Assembly (NCBI RefSeq): GCF_013167895.1
Contig: NZ_BLWC01000001.1
Span: 1,054,001 to 1,118,000 of the forward strand
DNA length: 64,000 nt
Direction: 5' to 3'
DNA from: Streptomyces fulvorobeus
GTDB taxonomy: Bacteria > Actinomycetota > Actinomycetes > Streptomycetales > Streptomycetaceae
In this document: in pieces, positions 23,870 through 32,547 of the stretch
How positions within the stretch are numbered: position 1 is the first letter of the stretch
How the letters are laid out: each line of letters begins with the position of its first letter
Position numbers and translations under genes: made by a program
The notes under the pieces: generated by a model
What the model was told of the DNA's origin: nothing
Databases searched by the model: none
Seen by the model: only the letters and a program-made list of their open reading frames with translations

Positions 23870-24951
23870 AGGACCACCACCGAGCGGAGTACGTCACCTT
23901 CGTGCATCCGGGCGAACGCCTGCTCGATGTCGCCGAGGCCGATCGTCTCGGTGACGAACGCGCCGAGGTCGATCCGGCCCTGCTGGTGCAGGTCGATGAG
24001 CATCGGGAAGTCGCGCGAGGGCAGACAGTCCCCGTACCAGGAGGACTTGAGCGAACCGCCGCGGCCGAACACGTCGATGAGCGGGAGTTCGAGCCGCATC
24101 TCGGGGGTGGGGACGCCGACGAGGACGACGGTGCCCGCGAGGTCGCGGGCGTAGAACGCCTGCTTGTACGTCTCGGGGTGGCCGACCGCCTCGATGACGA
24201 CGTCAGCGCCGTTGCCTCCGGTCAGCGCGCGGATCGCCTCGACCGGGTCGGTGGAACGGGAGTTGACGGTGTGTGTGGCGCCCATCGTCTTCGCCGTCTC
24301 CAGCTTCCGGTCGTCGATGTCGACCGCGATGATCTTCGCCGCGCCCGCGAGCCGCGCGCCCACGACGGCCGCGTCGCCGACGCCGCCGCAGCCGATCACG
24401 GCGACCGAGTCGCCGCGGCCGACCTGGCCGGTGTTGACGGCGGCGCCGATGCCCGCCATGACGCCGCAGCCGAGGAGTCCCGCGACGGCCGGGGAGACCT
24501 CGGGGTCGACCTTGGTGCACTGGCCGGCGGCGACCAGGGTCTTCTCGGCGAACGCGCCGATGCCCAGCGCGGGCGACAGCTCGGTGCCGTCGAGCAGGGT
24601 CATCCTCCGCGTGGCGTTGTGGGTGTCGAAGCAGTACCAGGGGCGGCCGCGCAGACAGGCACGGCACCGGCCGCACACGGCCCGCCAGTTGAGGACGACG
24701 AAGTCGCCCGGCTCGACGTCCGTGACGCCGTCGCCGACGGACTCGACGGTCCCGGCGGCCTCGTGGCCCAGCAGGAAGGGGAAGTCGTCGCTGATGCCGC
24801 CCTGCTTGTAGTGCAGGTCGGTGTGGCAGACACCGCACGCCTGGATCTTCACGACGGCCTCACCGGGGCCGGGGTCCGGGATCACGATGGTCTCGACCCG
24901 TACCGGCTCGTTCTTTCCCGGTGCGATGACCCCTTGCACCTGTTGCGCCAT
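23866..24951 (-). CDS. mscR: S-(hydroxymethyl)mycothiol dehydrogenase
   Basis: A 361-residue class III zinc alcohol dehydrogenase that oxidises the formaldehyde-mycothiol adduct with NAD+ (also acts as a nitrosomycothiol reductase). Catalytic zinc ligands are in GVCHTDLH and [12 protein letters not shown], structural zinc cysteines in [15 protein letters not shown], and the nucleotide-binding motif is [10 protein letters not shown]. The opening [17 protein letters not shown] is typical of the mycothiol enzyme rather than of other ADHs. It is the first gene of a two-gene operon with the MBL-fold hydrolase. Mycothiol itself depends on mshC, also in this window. Confidence 0.93.
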   Translation of the reverse strand: MAQQVQGVIAPGKNEPVRVETIVIPDPGPGEAVVKIQACGVCHTDLHYKQGGISDDFPFLLGHEAAGTVESVGDGVTDVEPGDFVVLNWRAVCGRCRACLRGRPWYCFDTHNATRRMTLLDGTELSPALGIGAFAEKTLVAAGQCTKVDPEVSPAVAGLLGCGVMAGIGAAVNTGQVGRGDSVAVIGCGGVGDAAVVGARLAGAAKIIAVDIDDRKLETAKTMGATHTVNSRSTDPVEAIRALTGGNGADVVIEAVGHPETYKQAFYARDLAGTVVLVGVPTPEMRLELPLIDVFGRGGSLKSSWYGDCLPSRDFPMLIDLHQQGRIDLGAFVTETIGLGDIEQAFARMHEGDVLRSVVVL

Positions 24952-25040
24952 ACCGTGGTCTCCCTGTATCCGACTGGCGTGAAGATCGATCACGGACCAC
25001 CGTACGCCCAGGGCGACGGGGACTGCCGGTCCTGTCGGCC

Positions 25041-25742
25041 CTACGGGACCAGTACGTCCAGTTCGTGCAGGGCGCCCACCGCGATCTCCTTCGTGAGGCG
25101 TTCCGCCCCCTGCGCGTCGCCCTCGCGGACCGCTTCGGCGACGCGGACGTGCAGGGTGACGGCGGCCGGGTCGGGGTCGTCGAACATGACCTGGTGGTGG
25201 GTGCGGCCCGCCAGGACCTCGGCCACCACGTCGCCGAGCCGCGCGAACATCTCGTTGCCCGAGGCGTTGAGCACGATCCGGTGGAAGGCGATGTCGTGGC
25301 GCAGATAGCCCTCGAGCTGCTGGCCGCGCGAGGTGGCGACCATGCCGAGGGCGCACTCCGTGAGGGCGGCGCACTGTTCGGGGGTGGCGTGCGTGGCGGC
25401 CAGGCCGGCGGCGACCGGTTCGATCGCCGAGCGCAGCACCGTGAGGGAACGCAGCTGGCGCGGGCGGTCGGAGCCCGCCAGCCGCCACCGGATGACCTGC
25501 GGGTCGTAGACGTTCCACGCCTCGGTGGGGCGTACGGTCACGCCGACCCGGCGCCGTGACTCGACGAGGTGCATGGATTCCAGGACGCGGACCACTTCGC
25601 GTACGACCGTGCGGGAGACCTCGAAGCGCTGGGCCAGCTCGTCCGTACGCAGGACGCTGCCCGGCGGGAAGTCGCCCGCGGCGATCTCCAGGCCCAGGGC
25701 GTCGAGCACGTGCGTATGCAGCCCCTGGCCCTGTGTGCTCAT
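25041..25742 (-). CDS. gntR: FadR-subfamily GntR regulator, probable gluconate repressor
   Basis: A 233-residue regulator with a winged HTH (residues about 10-75, [20 protein letters not shown]) and an FCD ligand-binding domain ([15 protein letters not shown] and the later histidine). It is divergent from gntK with 130 nt between starts, a classical arrangement for a repressor of the adjacent operon. A 7-bp inverted repeat in that gap is a candidate operator. Gluconate or 6-phosphogluconate is the expected inducer by family analogy. In S. coelicolor the gene in this position (SCO1678, recalled) controls gluconate use. Confidence 0.87.
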   Translation of the reverse strand: MSTQGQGLHTHVLDALGLEIAAGDFPPGSVLRTDELAQRFEVSRTVVREVVRVLESMHLVESRRRVGVTVRPTEAWNVYDPQVIRWRLAGSDRPRQLRSLTVLRSAIEPVAAGLAATHATPEQCAALTECALGMVATSRGQQLEGYLRHDIAFHRIVLNASGNEMFARLGDVVAEVLAGRTHHQVMFDDPDPAAVTLHVRVAEAVREGDAQGAERLTKEIAVGALHELDVLVP

Positions 25743-25778
25743 GACGCTAAGACTACGGGCCCGCCCCGGGCCAGAAAA

Positions 25779-25817
25779 GTACGACGTTTATGTCACAGCC
25801 TCTTGAATAAGTCGTAC
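25779..25817. promoter_or_regulatory. Candidate GntR operator pair
   Basis: GTACGAC (25779-25785) and its reverse complement GTCGTAC (25811-25817) lie 32 bp apart in the gap between gntR and gntK, in an AT-richer stretch than the surroundings. The spacing is about three helical turns, so two half-sites or two operators on one DNA face are possible. Confidence 0.5.
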
Positions 25818-25872
25818 GTAATAGGTTTCAGTAGCGCGACGGACCGATGTCGACGAAGACAGCGAGGCACCA

Positions 25873-26382
25873 ATGAGCACCTCCCACGTCGTCGTGGTGA
25901 TGGGCGTAGCAGGGACCGGCAAGACCACGATCGGTCCTCTGGTCGCCGCCGGACTCGGCGTCCCGTACGCCGAGGGCGACGACTTCCATCCCCCGGCGAA
26001 CATCGCCAAGATGTCGGCCGGTACCCCGCTGGACGACGCGGACCGCCTGCCCTGGCTCGACGCGATCGGCCGGTGGGCGCACAGCCGGGCCGGTCTCGGC
26101 GGGGTCGTCAGCAGCTCGGCGCTCAAGCGCTCCTACCGGGACCGCCTGCGGGCCGGGGCCCCCGGGGTCGTCTTCCTGCACCTGACCGGTGACCGGGAGC
26201 TCATCGAGCGCCGGATGGCGGAACGCAAGGGCCACTTCATGCCTCCGGCCCTGCTCGACTCGCAGTTCGCCACCCTCCAGCCGTTGCAGGAGGACGAGGC
26301 GGGCGTCGCTGTCGACGTGTCCGGCACCCCCGAAGAAATCTCCGCGCGAGCCGTCGCCGCAGTGCGCCGGCTCGAAAGTTAA
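25873..26382 (+). CDS. gntK: Gluconokinase
   Basis: A 169-residue kinase that phosphorylates gluconate to 6-phosphogluconate, feeding the pentose phosphate pathway. The P-loop GVAGTGKTT is at residues 11-19. Family motifs are EGDDFHPPANIAKMSAGTPLDD, ALKRSYRDRLR and the lid-like MAERKGHFMP. Length is normal for the GntK family. gntP follows after 11 nt, so gntK-gntP form an operon controlled from the promoter shared with gntR. Confidence 0.95.
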   Translation: MSTSHVVVVMGVAGTGKTTIGPLVAAGLGVPYAEGDDFHPPANIAKMSAGTPLDDADRLPWLDAIGRWAHSRAGLGGVVSSSALKRSYRDRLRAGAPGVVFLHLTGDRELIERRMAERKGHFMPPALLDSQFATLQPLQEDEAGVAVDVSGTPEEISARAVAAVRRLES

Positions 26383-26393
26383 GGATCACCACC

Positions 26394-27791
26394 GTGACCG
26401 GTCTCAGCGTCGAGATGCTGGCAGCGGACGCCGTCGAACCCATCACTTCGGCGGGCAACGCTCAGCTGGGCATCGCAGTCCTGGCGGGCATCGCCGTCAT
26501 CGTTCTGCTCATCACCAAGTTCAAGGTCCACGCCTTCCTGGCACTGACCATCGGCTCGCTGGCGCTCGGCGCCTTCGCCGGGGCCCCGCTGGACAAGACG
26601 ATCACCAGCTTCTCCGCCGGCCTCGGCTCGACCGTGGCCAGTGTGGGTGTCCTCATCGCGCTCGGCGCGATCCTGGGCAAGCTGCTCGCCGACTCCGGCG
26701 GCGCGGACCAGATCGTCGACACCATCCTCGCGAGGGCGAGCGGGCGTGCCATGCCGTGGGCGATGGTGCTGATCGCCTCGATCATCGGTCTGCCGCTGTT
26801 CTTCGAGGTCGGCATCGTGCTGCTGATCCCGGTGGTGCTGCTGGTCGCCAAGCGCGGCAACTACTCCCTGATGCGCATCGGTATCCCCGCGCTCGCCGGA
26901 CTCTCCGTGATGCACGGGCTGATCCCGCCGCACCCCGGTCCGCTGGTCGCGATCGACGCCCTGGACGCCGACCTGGGTGTCACGCTCGCCCTCGGTGTGC
27001 TGGTGGCCGTCCCCACGGTGATCATCGCGGGTCCTGTCTTCTCCCGGTACGCGGCCCGCTGGGTCGACATCCAGGCGCCGGAGAACATGATCCCGCAGCG
27101 GCCGTCCGAGGATCTGGACCGGCGACCCGGCTTCGGTGCGACGCTGGCGACCGTGCTGCTGCCCGTCGTGCTGATGCTGGTCAAGGCGTTCGTCGACATC
27201 GTCGTGGACGACCCGGAGAACCACGTCCAGCGGGTCACCGACGTGATCGGCTCGCCGCTCATCGCGCTGCTCGCCGCCGTGACGGTCGGCATGTTCACGC
27301 TCGGCCGGGCCGCCGGATTCACCAAGGGCCGGCTCTCCACCACCGTCGAGAAGTCCCTCGCGCCTATCGCCGGTGTGCTGCTGATCGTCGGTGCGGGCGG
27401 TGGCTTCAAGACCACCCTGATCGACGCGGGCGTCGGCCAGATGATCCTGGAGTTCTCCGAGAACTGGTCGATCCCGGCGCTGCTGCTCGGCTGGCTGATC
27501 GCCGTCGCCATCCGCCTCGCGACCGGCTCGGCCACGGTGGCCACCATCTCGGCGGCCGGACTGGTCGCCCCGCTGGCGGCCGACATGTCGACGTCCCACG
27601 CGGCGCTGCTCGTCCTCGCCATCGGTGCCGGTTCGCTCTTCTTCAGCCATGTCAACGACGCGGGTTTCTGGCTGGTGAAGGAGTACTTCGGCATGGACGT
27701 CGGGCAGACGGTCAAGACCTGGTCCGTGATGGAGACGATCATCTCCGTCGTCGCCCTGGGCTTCATCATGCTGCTGTCGCTCGTGCTGTAG
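26394..27791 (+). CDS. gntP: Gluconate:H+ symporter (GntP family)
   Basis: A 465-residue integral membrane permease with about 12-14 hydrophobic segments, typical of the GntP family. Characteristic strings are GLPLFFEVGIVLLIP, HGLIPPHPGPLVAI, GVGGGF-like GAGGGFKTTLIDAGVG and SHVNDAGFWLVKEYFG. The start is GTG 26394, with AAGGA upstream, 11 nt after gntK. It imports gluconate for the kinase encoded by gntK. It ends flush with the convergent cytochrome b gene, with no terminator space. Confidence 0.95.
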   Translation: MTGLSVEMLAADAVEPITSAGNAQLGIAVLAGIAVIVLLITKFKVHAFLALTIGSLALGAFAGAPLDKTITSFSAGLGSTVASVGVLIALGAILGKLLADSGGADQIVDTILARASGRAMPWAMVLIASIIGLPLFFEVGIVLLIPVVLLVAKRGNYSLMRIGIPALAGLSVMHGLIPPHPGPLVAIDALDADLGVTLALGVLVAVPTVIIAGPVFSRYAARWVDIQAPENMIPQRPSEDLDRRPGFGATLATVLLPVVLMLVKAFVDIVVDDPENHVQRVTDVIGSPLIALLAAVTVGMFTLGRAAGFTKGRLSTTVEKSLAPIAGVLLIVGAGGGFKTTLIDAGVGQMILEFSENWSIPALLLGWLIAVAIRLATGSATVATISAAGLVAPLAADMSTSHAALLVLAIGAGSLFFSHVNDAGFWLVKEYFGMDVGQTVKTWSVMETIISVVALGFIMLLSLVL

Positions 27792-28460
27792 TCACTCCTC
27801 GTCGGGCTCCCGCCACCGCGGGTGCCGGTCGCGGGCCCACCGGCGCTCGACCGACCCGGTACGCATGCCACGGCGTGCCTCCGGGTCGGCGAGCGCCTTC
27901 GCGATGTGTGAGACCAGCACGACGCCGACGGCCAGGGCCAGCCAGTCGTGGACGAACGTGGCGCTCGTACGCCATACCAGCGGCGCGAGGCCGGTGAACC
28001 ACATCAGCAGCCCGGTGGCGAGCATGACGAGCAGCGCGCCCGCGATCCAGGCCGCGTAGAGCTTCTGGCCCGCGTTGAACTTCCCGGCCGGCCGGGAGGC
28101 CGCCCGGTGGTCGCGGCGCAGGGCGGCGCGCAGCCACTGCCGGTCGTACGGCGCGAAGCGGTTGAGCCGGGAGAGGTCGGCGCGCAGTGCCCGGGACGCG
28201 AGGCCGATGAGCAGCGGTACGGGGATCAGCAGTCCGGACCACTCGTGGACGGTGACCACCAGGCGCCGTCTGCCCACCAGTTCGGCGAGCTGGGGAACGT
28301 ACAGGAAGGCGGCGGTGGCCACGCACAGGAGCGTCAGCCACGCCGTGGAGCGGTGCACCCAGCGCTGGGCCGGGGTGAACCGGCGGACCCGTGGGGAGGG
28401 TTCAGACGGTGGGGGCGTCGTCGCGGCCGTTGGACCGGCCGACCCAGGCGTCGACGTCAT
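27792..28460 (-). CDS. Cytochrome b561-like membrane protein
   Basis: A 222-residue membrane protein with four hydrophobic helices (about 42-62, 70-92, 140-165 and 175-198). Histidines are placed for haem b binding in HRSTAW, VHEWSGLL, VHDWLALA and VSHIAKAL. It matches the membrane-anchor cytochromes that partner sulfite-oxidase-type molybdoenzymes. The start ATG 28460 overlaps the end of the molybdoenzyme gene by 59 nt, so the two are coupled and very probably form one complex passing electrons between substrate and the quinone pool. Confidence 0.85.
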   Translation of the reverse strand: MTSTPGSAGPTAATTPPPSEPSPRVRRFTPAQRWVHRSTAWLTLLCVATAAFLYVPQLAELVGRRRLVVTVHEWSGLLIPVPLLIGLASRALRADLSRLNRFAPYDRQWLRAALRRDHRAASRPAGKFNAGQKLYAAWIAGALLVMLATGLLMWFTGLAPLVWRTSATFVHDWLALAVGVVLVSHIAKALADPEARRGMRTGSVERRWARDRHPRWREPDEE

Positions 28461-29127
28461 AGCCGAGCTCCTCCCAGTATCCGGGGCGCACGGAGTCGGT
28501 GACGGTGATCCCGGAGAGCCATTTCGCCGACTTGTAGAAGTACATGGGGGCCACGTACAGCCGGACCGGCCCGCCGTGCGAGTGGCCCAGCGGCCGGTCC
28601 CGCATCCGCAGCGCCACCAGTACGTCGTCGCGCCGGGCCTGGCGGAGCGTGAGGCTCTCGCTGTACGCGCCGTCGAAACAGGTGAACCGGACGGCCTTCG
28701 CACCGGGCCGTACCCCGGCCGCGTCCAGCAGAGCGGAGAGCCGCACCCCCTCGAAGGGCGTCTCGGGGACCCGCCAGCCGGTCACGCACTGGACGTCGCG
28801 GACGAGCCGGGTCTGCGGCAGCGCCCTGAGGGAGTCCAGGGTGTACGTGGCGGGCCGGTCCACGAGCCCGTCCACGGTGAGGCGGTAGTCGGCGGCGCTC
28901 CTGCGGGGCACGGAGGAGACCACCGAGTAGTAGCGGAACCCGCCCCCGTTGGGCAGGAGGCCGGTCAGTCCGGTGGGGTCCTTGTCCGCGACCGCGCCGA
29001 GACCGGTCTCCATGGCGCGCTGGAGTGCCGGCGCGGCGGCCACCGCGGCGGCGCCCGCGCCGAGCACGGCGAGGAGGAGACGGCGGCCGACGGGCGGGCC
29101 CTGGGCATCGGGAGGGCGACTGTTCAC
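28402..29127 (-). CDS. Molybdopterin-dependent oxidoreductase (sulfite-oxidase fold)
   Basis: A 241-residue oxidoreductase. The N-terminus has a Tat-like signal (GRRLLLAVLGAGAAAVAAA, residues about 16-34), so the mature domain is outside the membrane. The Mo-cofactor cysteine lies in VRDVQCVTGWRV, and cofactor/substrate strings are DGLVDRPATY, FEGVRLSALLDAAG and GPVRLYVAPMYFYKSAKW. Its substrate is unknown. MsrP (YedY) has a comparable Mo-protein plus cytochrome b arrangement, but the length and signal differ enough that I do not name it. GTG start 29127. Confidence 0.85.
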   Translation of the reverse strand: MNSRPPDAQGPPVGRRLLLAVLGAGAAAVAAAPALQRAMETGLGAVADKDPTGLTGLLPNGGGFRYYSVVSSVPRRSAADYRLTVDGLVDRPATYTLDSLRALPQTRLVRDVQCVTGWRVPETPFEGVRLSALLDAAGVRPGAKAVRFTCFDGAYSESLTLRQARRDDVLVALRMRDRPLGHSHGGPVRLYVAPMYFYKSAKWLSGITVTDSVRPGYWEELGYDVDAWVGRSNGRDDAPTV

Positions 29128-29142
29128 GCCCTCAATAGAACA

Positions 29143-29174
29143 CCCGCGGCCCCCCGTCACCAGGGGGCCGCGGG
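29143..29174 (-). terminator. Terminator downstream of the APC permease
   Basis: A perfect 12-bp inverted repeat (29143-29154 and 29163-29174) with an 8-nt loop, between the permease stop (29229) and the start of the molybdoenzyme gene (29127). Confidence 0.8.
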
Positions 29175-29228
29175 GGTCCGTCACTTTTCGGCAAGGTGCC
29201 GGCCGGGCACGCGCGGGCGTGACGCCCG

Positions 29229-30806
29229 TCAGCGCGCGACGGCTTCGGCCTCCGCCTCGGCGGCCTTCTCCAGCTGGAACGCCTCGTTGCCGAGACCGAT
29301 CCTCGCGTGCACCTCGGGCCTGGTGGAGCGCAGTACGGCGCCGTAGACCAGGCCGCCGACGAGTGCGGCACCGATGATGCCGGGCAGCAGCCAGGAGAGG
29401 GAGGAGCCGGGGCCCGAGCCGGTCAGCACGTCGAAGTCCCTGACGGTGAGGAAGGCGATGGCCAGCAGGGCGAGACCGGCCAGTCCCGAGGCCACCAGGC
29501 GGGGAGCCTGCGCCCGGCCCGCGCCGCGCCGCACGAAGAAGGCGATGACGGCGAAGGCGGCGGCGGCCATCAGCAGGATGACGCCGAGCGCGCCGACGTT
29601 GCCCATCCAGGTGAACAGGTGCAGCACCGGCGCGGTGGGGTCGCCGGCCGGCTTGTCGTCGGTGACGGCGAAGGCCAGCACGATGACGAAGGAGAGGCCC
29701 GACTGGAGCAGGGAGCCGGTGGCGGGGGCGCCGCTGGTCTTGTTCGTACGGCCGAAGGCGGCGGGCAGCAGTCCCTCGCGGCCCATCGCGAACGCGTAGC
29801 GGGCGACGACGTTGTGGAAGCTGAGGAGCGCGGCGAACATGCCGGTGACGAAGAGGACGTGCAGGACGTCGGTGTACGTACCGCCGAGCCGCTCCTCGGT
29901 GAGGCCGAAGAGCATGCCCGGGCCCTGCTTCAGCGAGGCGTCCACGACGGAGCCGGGGCCGGTGGCGACGGTCACGGCCCAGGCGCTCACGGCGAGGAAC
30001 AGGGCCGCGTAGCCGACGGCCAGGAACATCACGCGGGACACGACGACCTGCGGGCGGCTGGTCTCCTCGGCGTACACCGGGGCCTGTTCGAAGCCGACGA
30101 ACGCCGCGATGCAGAAGCAGAGCGCGGTGCCGAGCCCGGCCCCGGTCAGGGTCTCGGGGTTGAACGCGTGCAGGGACAGGCCCTCGGGGCCCGGCCGGCT
30201 GACGGCCGCGATGTCGAAGATGACGACGAGGAGGCATTCGACGACCAGGAGTACGCCGAGCACCTTGGCGTTGAGGTCGATCTTGAGCCAGCCGAGGGCG
30301 CCGACGGCCACGACGCCGGCGAGGGCGGGCATCCACCACTTGATATCGATGTCGAGATAGGCGGCGAAGAGACCGGAGACCTCGAAGCCGAGGATGCCGT
30401 AGATGCCGACCTGCATGGCGCTGTAGGCGACCAGGGCCACCAGCGAGGCACCGGCACCGGCCGTGGGACCGAGACCGCGCGCGATGTACGCGTAGAAGGC
30501 ACCGGCGTTGTGCACGTGCCGGCTCATCTCCGCGTAACCGACGCTGAACAGCATCAGGACGACACCCAGGATGACGTAGAGCAGGGGCTGGCCCACGACG
30601 CCCATCACGCCGAAGACCGTGGGCATCACACCGGCCACCACCATCAGCGGGGCGCTGGCGGCGAGGACCGAGAGCAGCAGCCCGGGGGTACCGAGCCGGT
30701 CGGCGCGCAGTGCGCGGTCCTCGCCCTTGTACGTGCTGATCCCGCCGGTGTCACCGGTCACCTGCGCGGCGCCGGTCCGTCTGGTAGCTGAACTGCCCGT
30801 CGGCAT
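29229..30806 (-). CDS. APC-family amino acid permease
   Basis: A 525-residue membrane transporter with about 12-14 hydrophobic segments. It opens with a short cytoplasmic region (GEDRALRADRLGTPGLLLSVLAASAPL) typical of amino acid/polyamine/organocation permeases. Later family strings are GGRGxGPxxG-like IARGLGPTAGAGASL and ALCFCIAAFVGFEQAPVYAEE. The start ATG 30806 was chosen because upstream in-frame sequence overlaps the preceding gene and is not membrane-like. The gene ends with a charged Glu/Ala-rich tail. The substrate cannot be assigned. It lies 35 nt downstream of the TPR-like gene on the same strand. Confidence 0.9.
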   Translation of the reverse strand: MPTGSSATRRTGAAQVTGDTGGISTYKGEDRALRADRLGTPGLLLSVLAASAPLMVVAGVMPTVFGVMGVVGQPLLYVILGVVLMLFSVGYAEMSRHVHNAGAFYAYIARGLGPTAGAGASLVALVAYSAMQVGIYGILGFEVSGLFAAYLDIDIKWWMPALAGVVAVGALGWLKIDLNAKVLGVLLVVECLLVVIFDIAAVSRPGPEGLSLHAFNPETLTGAGLGTALCFCIAAFVGFEQAPVYAEETSRPQVVVSRVMFLAVGYAALFLAVSAWAVTVATGPGSVVDASLKQGPGMLFGLTEERLGGTYTDVLHVLFVTGMFAALLSFHNVVARYAFAMGREGLLPAAFGRTNKTSGAPATGSLLQSGLSFVIVLAFAVTDDKPAGDPTAPVLHLFTWMGNVGALGVILLMAAAAFAVIAFFVRRGAGRAQAPRLVASGLAGLALLAIAFLTVRDFDVLTGSGPGSSLSWLLPGIIGAALVGGLVYGAVLRSTRPEVHARIGLGNEAFQLEKAAEAEAEAVAR

Positions 30807-30841
30807 GGCGGAGTCGGTCCCTTCGTCGGGTGCGGAGCTGG

Positions 30842-31828
30842 TCACGGGGCGCCGAGCGCGAAGCGTCGCGCGGCCAGGAACTCGGGGTACGGGTCGCGGC
30901 CTGAGTAGGACCAGGGGGCCGGAGTCACGTGCGGGCCGATGCGGTGGAAGAGGGCGGCGGCCTCGGCGGGCCGCCCTTGGCACCACTTGGCGTGCGCGAG
31001 GAAGTTGAGGTCGACCCGGTGGCGGGGGTGGTCGTCCCGCTCCCACTCCAGCCACCAGTCGAAGGCGGCCTTCATGACCTGTCTGGCCCGGCGTCCCGAC
31101 CAGTGCCCGGAGGTGAGCGGGTCGTCGGGTTCGCTGCCCGCGGCGACGAGGACGCGGTAGCGCTCGGCGTGCGCGACCACGGGGAGCACGGCGAGCGGGG
31201 AGTCCGCCGGGGCCTGCTCGGCGGCCCAGGAGGCGAAGTCGTACACCTCGTGCAGGGGGTCCTGGCCGCTTTCGGGGTGGCTCTCGGCGAGCTGGGCGGT
31301 CATCAGGTGGTGCGCGTGGTGGTGCTCGGGGTGGCGGGCGCGGATCTCCTCGAAGTGGCGGGCGGCCTCCTCGGCCGCGCCGTCCTCTCCCTGCGAGCCG
31401 CGTGCGCCGTCATACATCAGAAGGGCGAGCCAGGGCGTCGGGTCGGCGGGGGCGAGCCGGGCGGCGGCGAGGCAGGCTTCGCGGGCCCGGACGGCGGGCC
31501 CGGGGGACGCCTTGGGCCGCAGGGCGCGGGCGACCGCGGCACAGGCGAGGAGGGTGGCGGCGTCGGCGCTCTCGGGTTCGGCGATGAGCCAGTCCTCCGC
31601 CCAGCACAGGGCGGACGGCGCTGCGGCGAGGGTGACGACGCGGTGGCCCCTGCGGTCCCAGTCGGTACCGGTCGCGGCGAGGAGGGTGCGGGCCCTGATC
31701 CACCGGCCCTGTTCGAACTGGGCACGTACCTCGATGAGTTCGCTGTCGTCGAGGGCCGGGTCGAACGAGTGCTCCGAGCGACCGCCCCTTCGGCGGGAGC
31801 GGCCCAGGGGCGGCGGAGGCGGGGACAT
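30842..31828 (-). CDS. Hypothetical protein with TPR-like helical repeats
   Basis: A 328-residue protein of unknown function. It is almost entirely helical, with Ala-rich amphipathic repeats (REACLAAARLAPADPTPWLALL, AEEAARHFEEIRARHPEHHHAHHL) that resemble tetratricopeptide repeats. A Pro/Arg-rich N-terminus comes first and aromatic motifs at the end (WSYSGRDPYPEFLAARRF). No signal or membrane segment is seen. The ATG at 31828 gives a start just before the compact domain. It may be co-transcribed with the APC permease downstream. Confidence 0.75.
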   Translation of the reverse strand: MSPPPPPLGRSRRRGGRSEHSFDPALDDSELIEVRAQFEQGRWIRARTLLAATGTDWDRRGHRVVTLAAAPSALCWAEDWLIAEPESADAATLLACAAVARALRPKASPGPAVRAREACLAAARLAPADPTPWLALLMYDGARGSQGEDGAAEEAARHFEEIRARHPEHHHAHHLMTAQLAESHPESGQDPLHEVYDFASWAAEQAPADSPLAVLPVVAHAERYRVLVAAGSEPDDPLTSGHWSGRRARQVMKAAFDWWLEWERDDHPRHRVDLNFLAHAKWCQGRPAEAAALFHRIGPHVTPAPWSYSGRDPYPEFLAARRFALGAP

Positions 31829-32029
31829 CCGCGGACTTCCTTCGACGCGATGTGCGAGCAGACGATCGCGCACAGCAAAGCGGCAGGCGATGCTCCGCGT
31901 CAAGAGGTGATCATCTTCAACTTTACGCATTTCCGCCACAGTTGGCCGAGAACACCCCTGCGGCCCGGGGTTCGCCCAGCTCACCGCCGGGGCGGGAGGA
32001 CCGGGCGTGACGCGTGCCACACTGGCGCT

Positions 32030-32464
32030 ATGGAGAAGCGCGCACCTCTCAAACCCCTCCTCTTCGCCTTTCCGGGGCCGCTGCGGGACCAGTTGGTCGC
32101 GGCGGTGCTCGCCGGTGCGAAGGTCTCCACGTCCTGCCTGCTGGCCGAGTACGAGGCGGAGAAGGAGGAGTTGCCGCCGGTCGGTGAGCGCTCGGCGCTG
32201 ATCGACTCGGACGGGCGGGAGGTCGCCGTGGTGGAGGTGACGGACGTCCGGGTGACCCGGCTCGGCGACGTGGGCCTGCGGCACGTGGCCGAGGAGGGCG
32301 AGGGGTACACGTCGGTCGCCGAATGGCGGGCCTCCCACGAGCTCTTCTGGCACGGCGAGGAGATGCGGGAGGCGCTCGGTGACCCGGACTTCACGGTCGA
32401 CGACGACACGATGATCGTGGCCGAGCGGTTCCGGGTGGTCGAGGTGCTGGGCCCGCTGGGCTGA
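32030..32464 (+). CDS. ASCH domain-containing protein
   Basis: A 144-residue protein of the ASCH/PUA-like fold. Visible landmarks are the substrate-lip LLFAFPGPLRDQLVAAVLAGAKVSTSCL, ALIDSDGREVAVVEVTDVRV and the C-terminal DDDTMIVAERFRVVE. ASCH proteins bind RNA or modified nucleosides (for example N4-acetylcytidine amidohydrolase YqfB), but this group is not characterised enough to name an activity. The gene is divergent from the TPR-like gene. Confidence 0.85.
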   Translation: MEKRAPLKPLLFAFPGPLRDQLVAAVLAGAKVSTSCLLAEYEAEKEELPPVGERSALIDSDGREVAVVEVTDVRVTRLGDVGLRHVAEEGEGYTSVAEWRASHELFWHGEEMREALGDPDFTVDDDTMIVAERFRVVEVLGPLG

Positions 32465-32484
32465 CGCGCGGCGGGTCGGCGCCC

Positions 32485-32547
32485 CTGAGGGCTGTCCCGT
32501 GATACCTGGCGGGGACGGGCCCTCAGGGATTGCGGGACAGCCCTCAG
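32485..32547. terminator. Complex terminator overlapping the kstD-like stop codon
   Basis: CTGAGGGCTGTCCCG (32485-32499) is the exact reverse complement of 32533-32547, a 15-bp stem. The same 5' arm can also pair with an intermediate copy (GGGCCCTCAG, 32517-32526). It lies between convergent genes, and its distal arm covers the stop codon of the gene ending at 32544. Confidence 0.75.
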
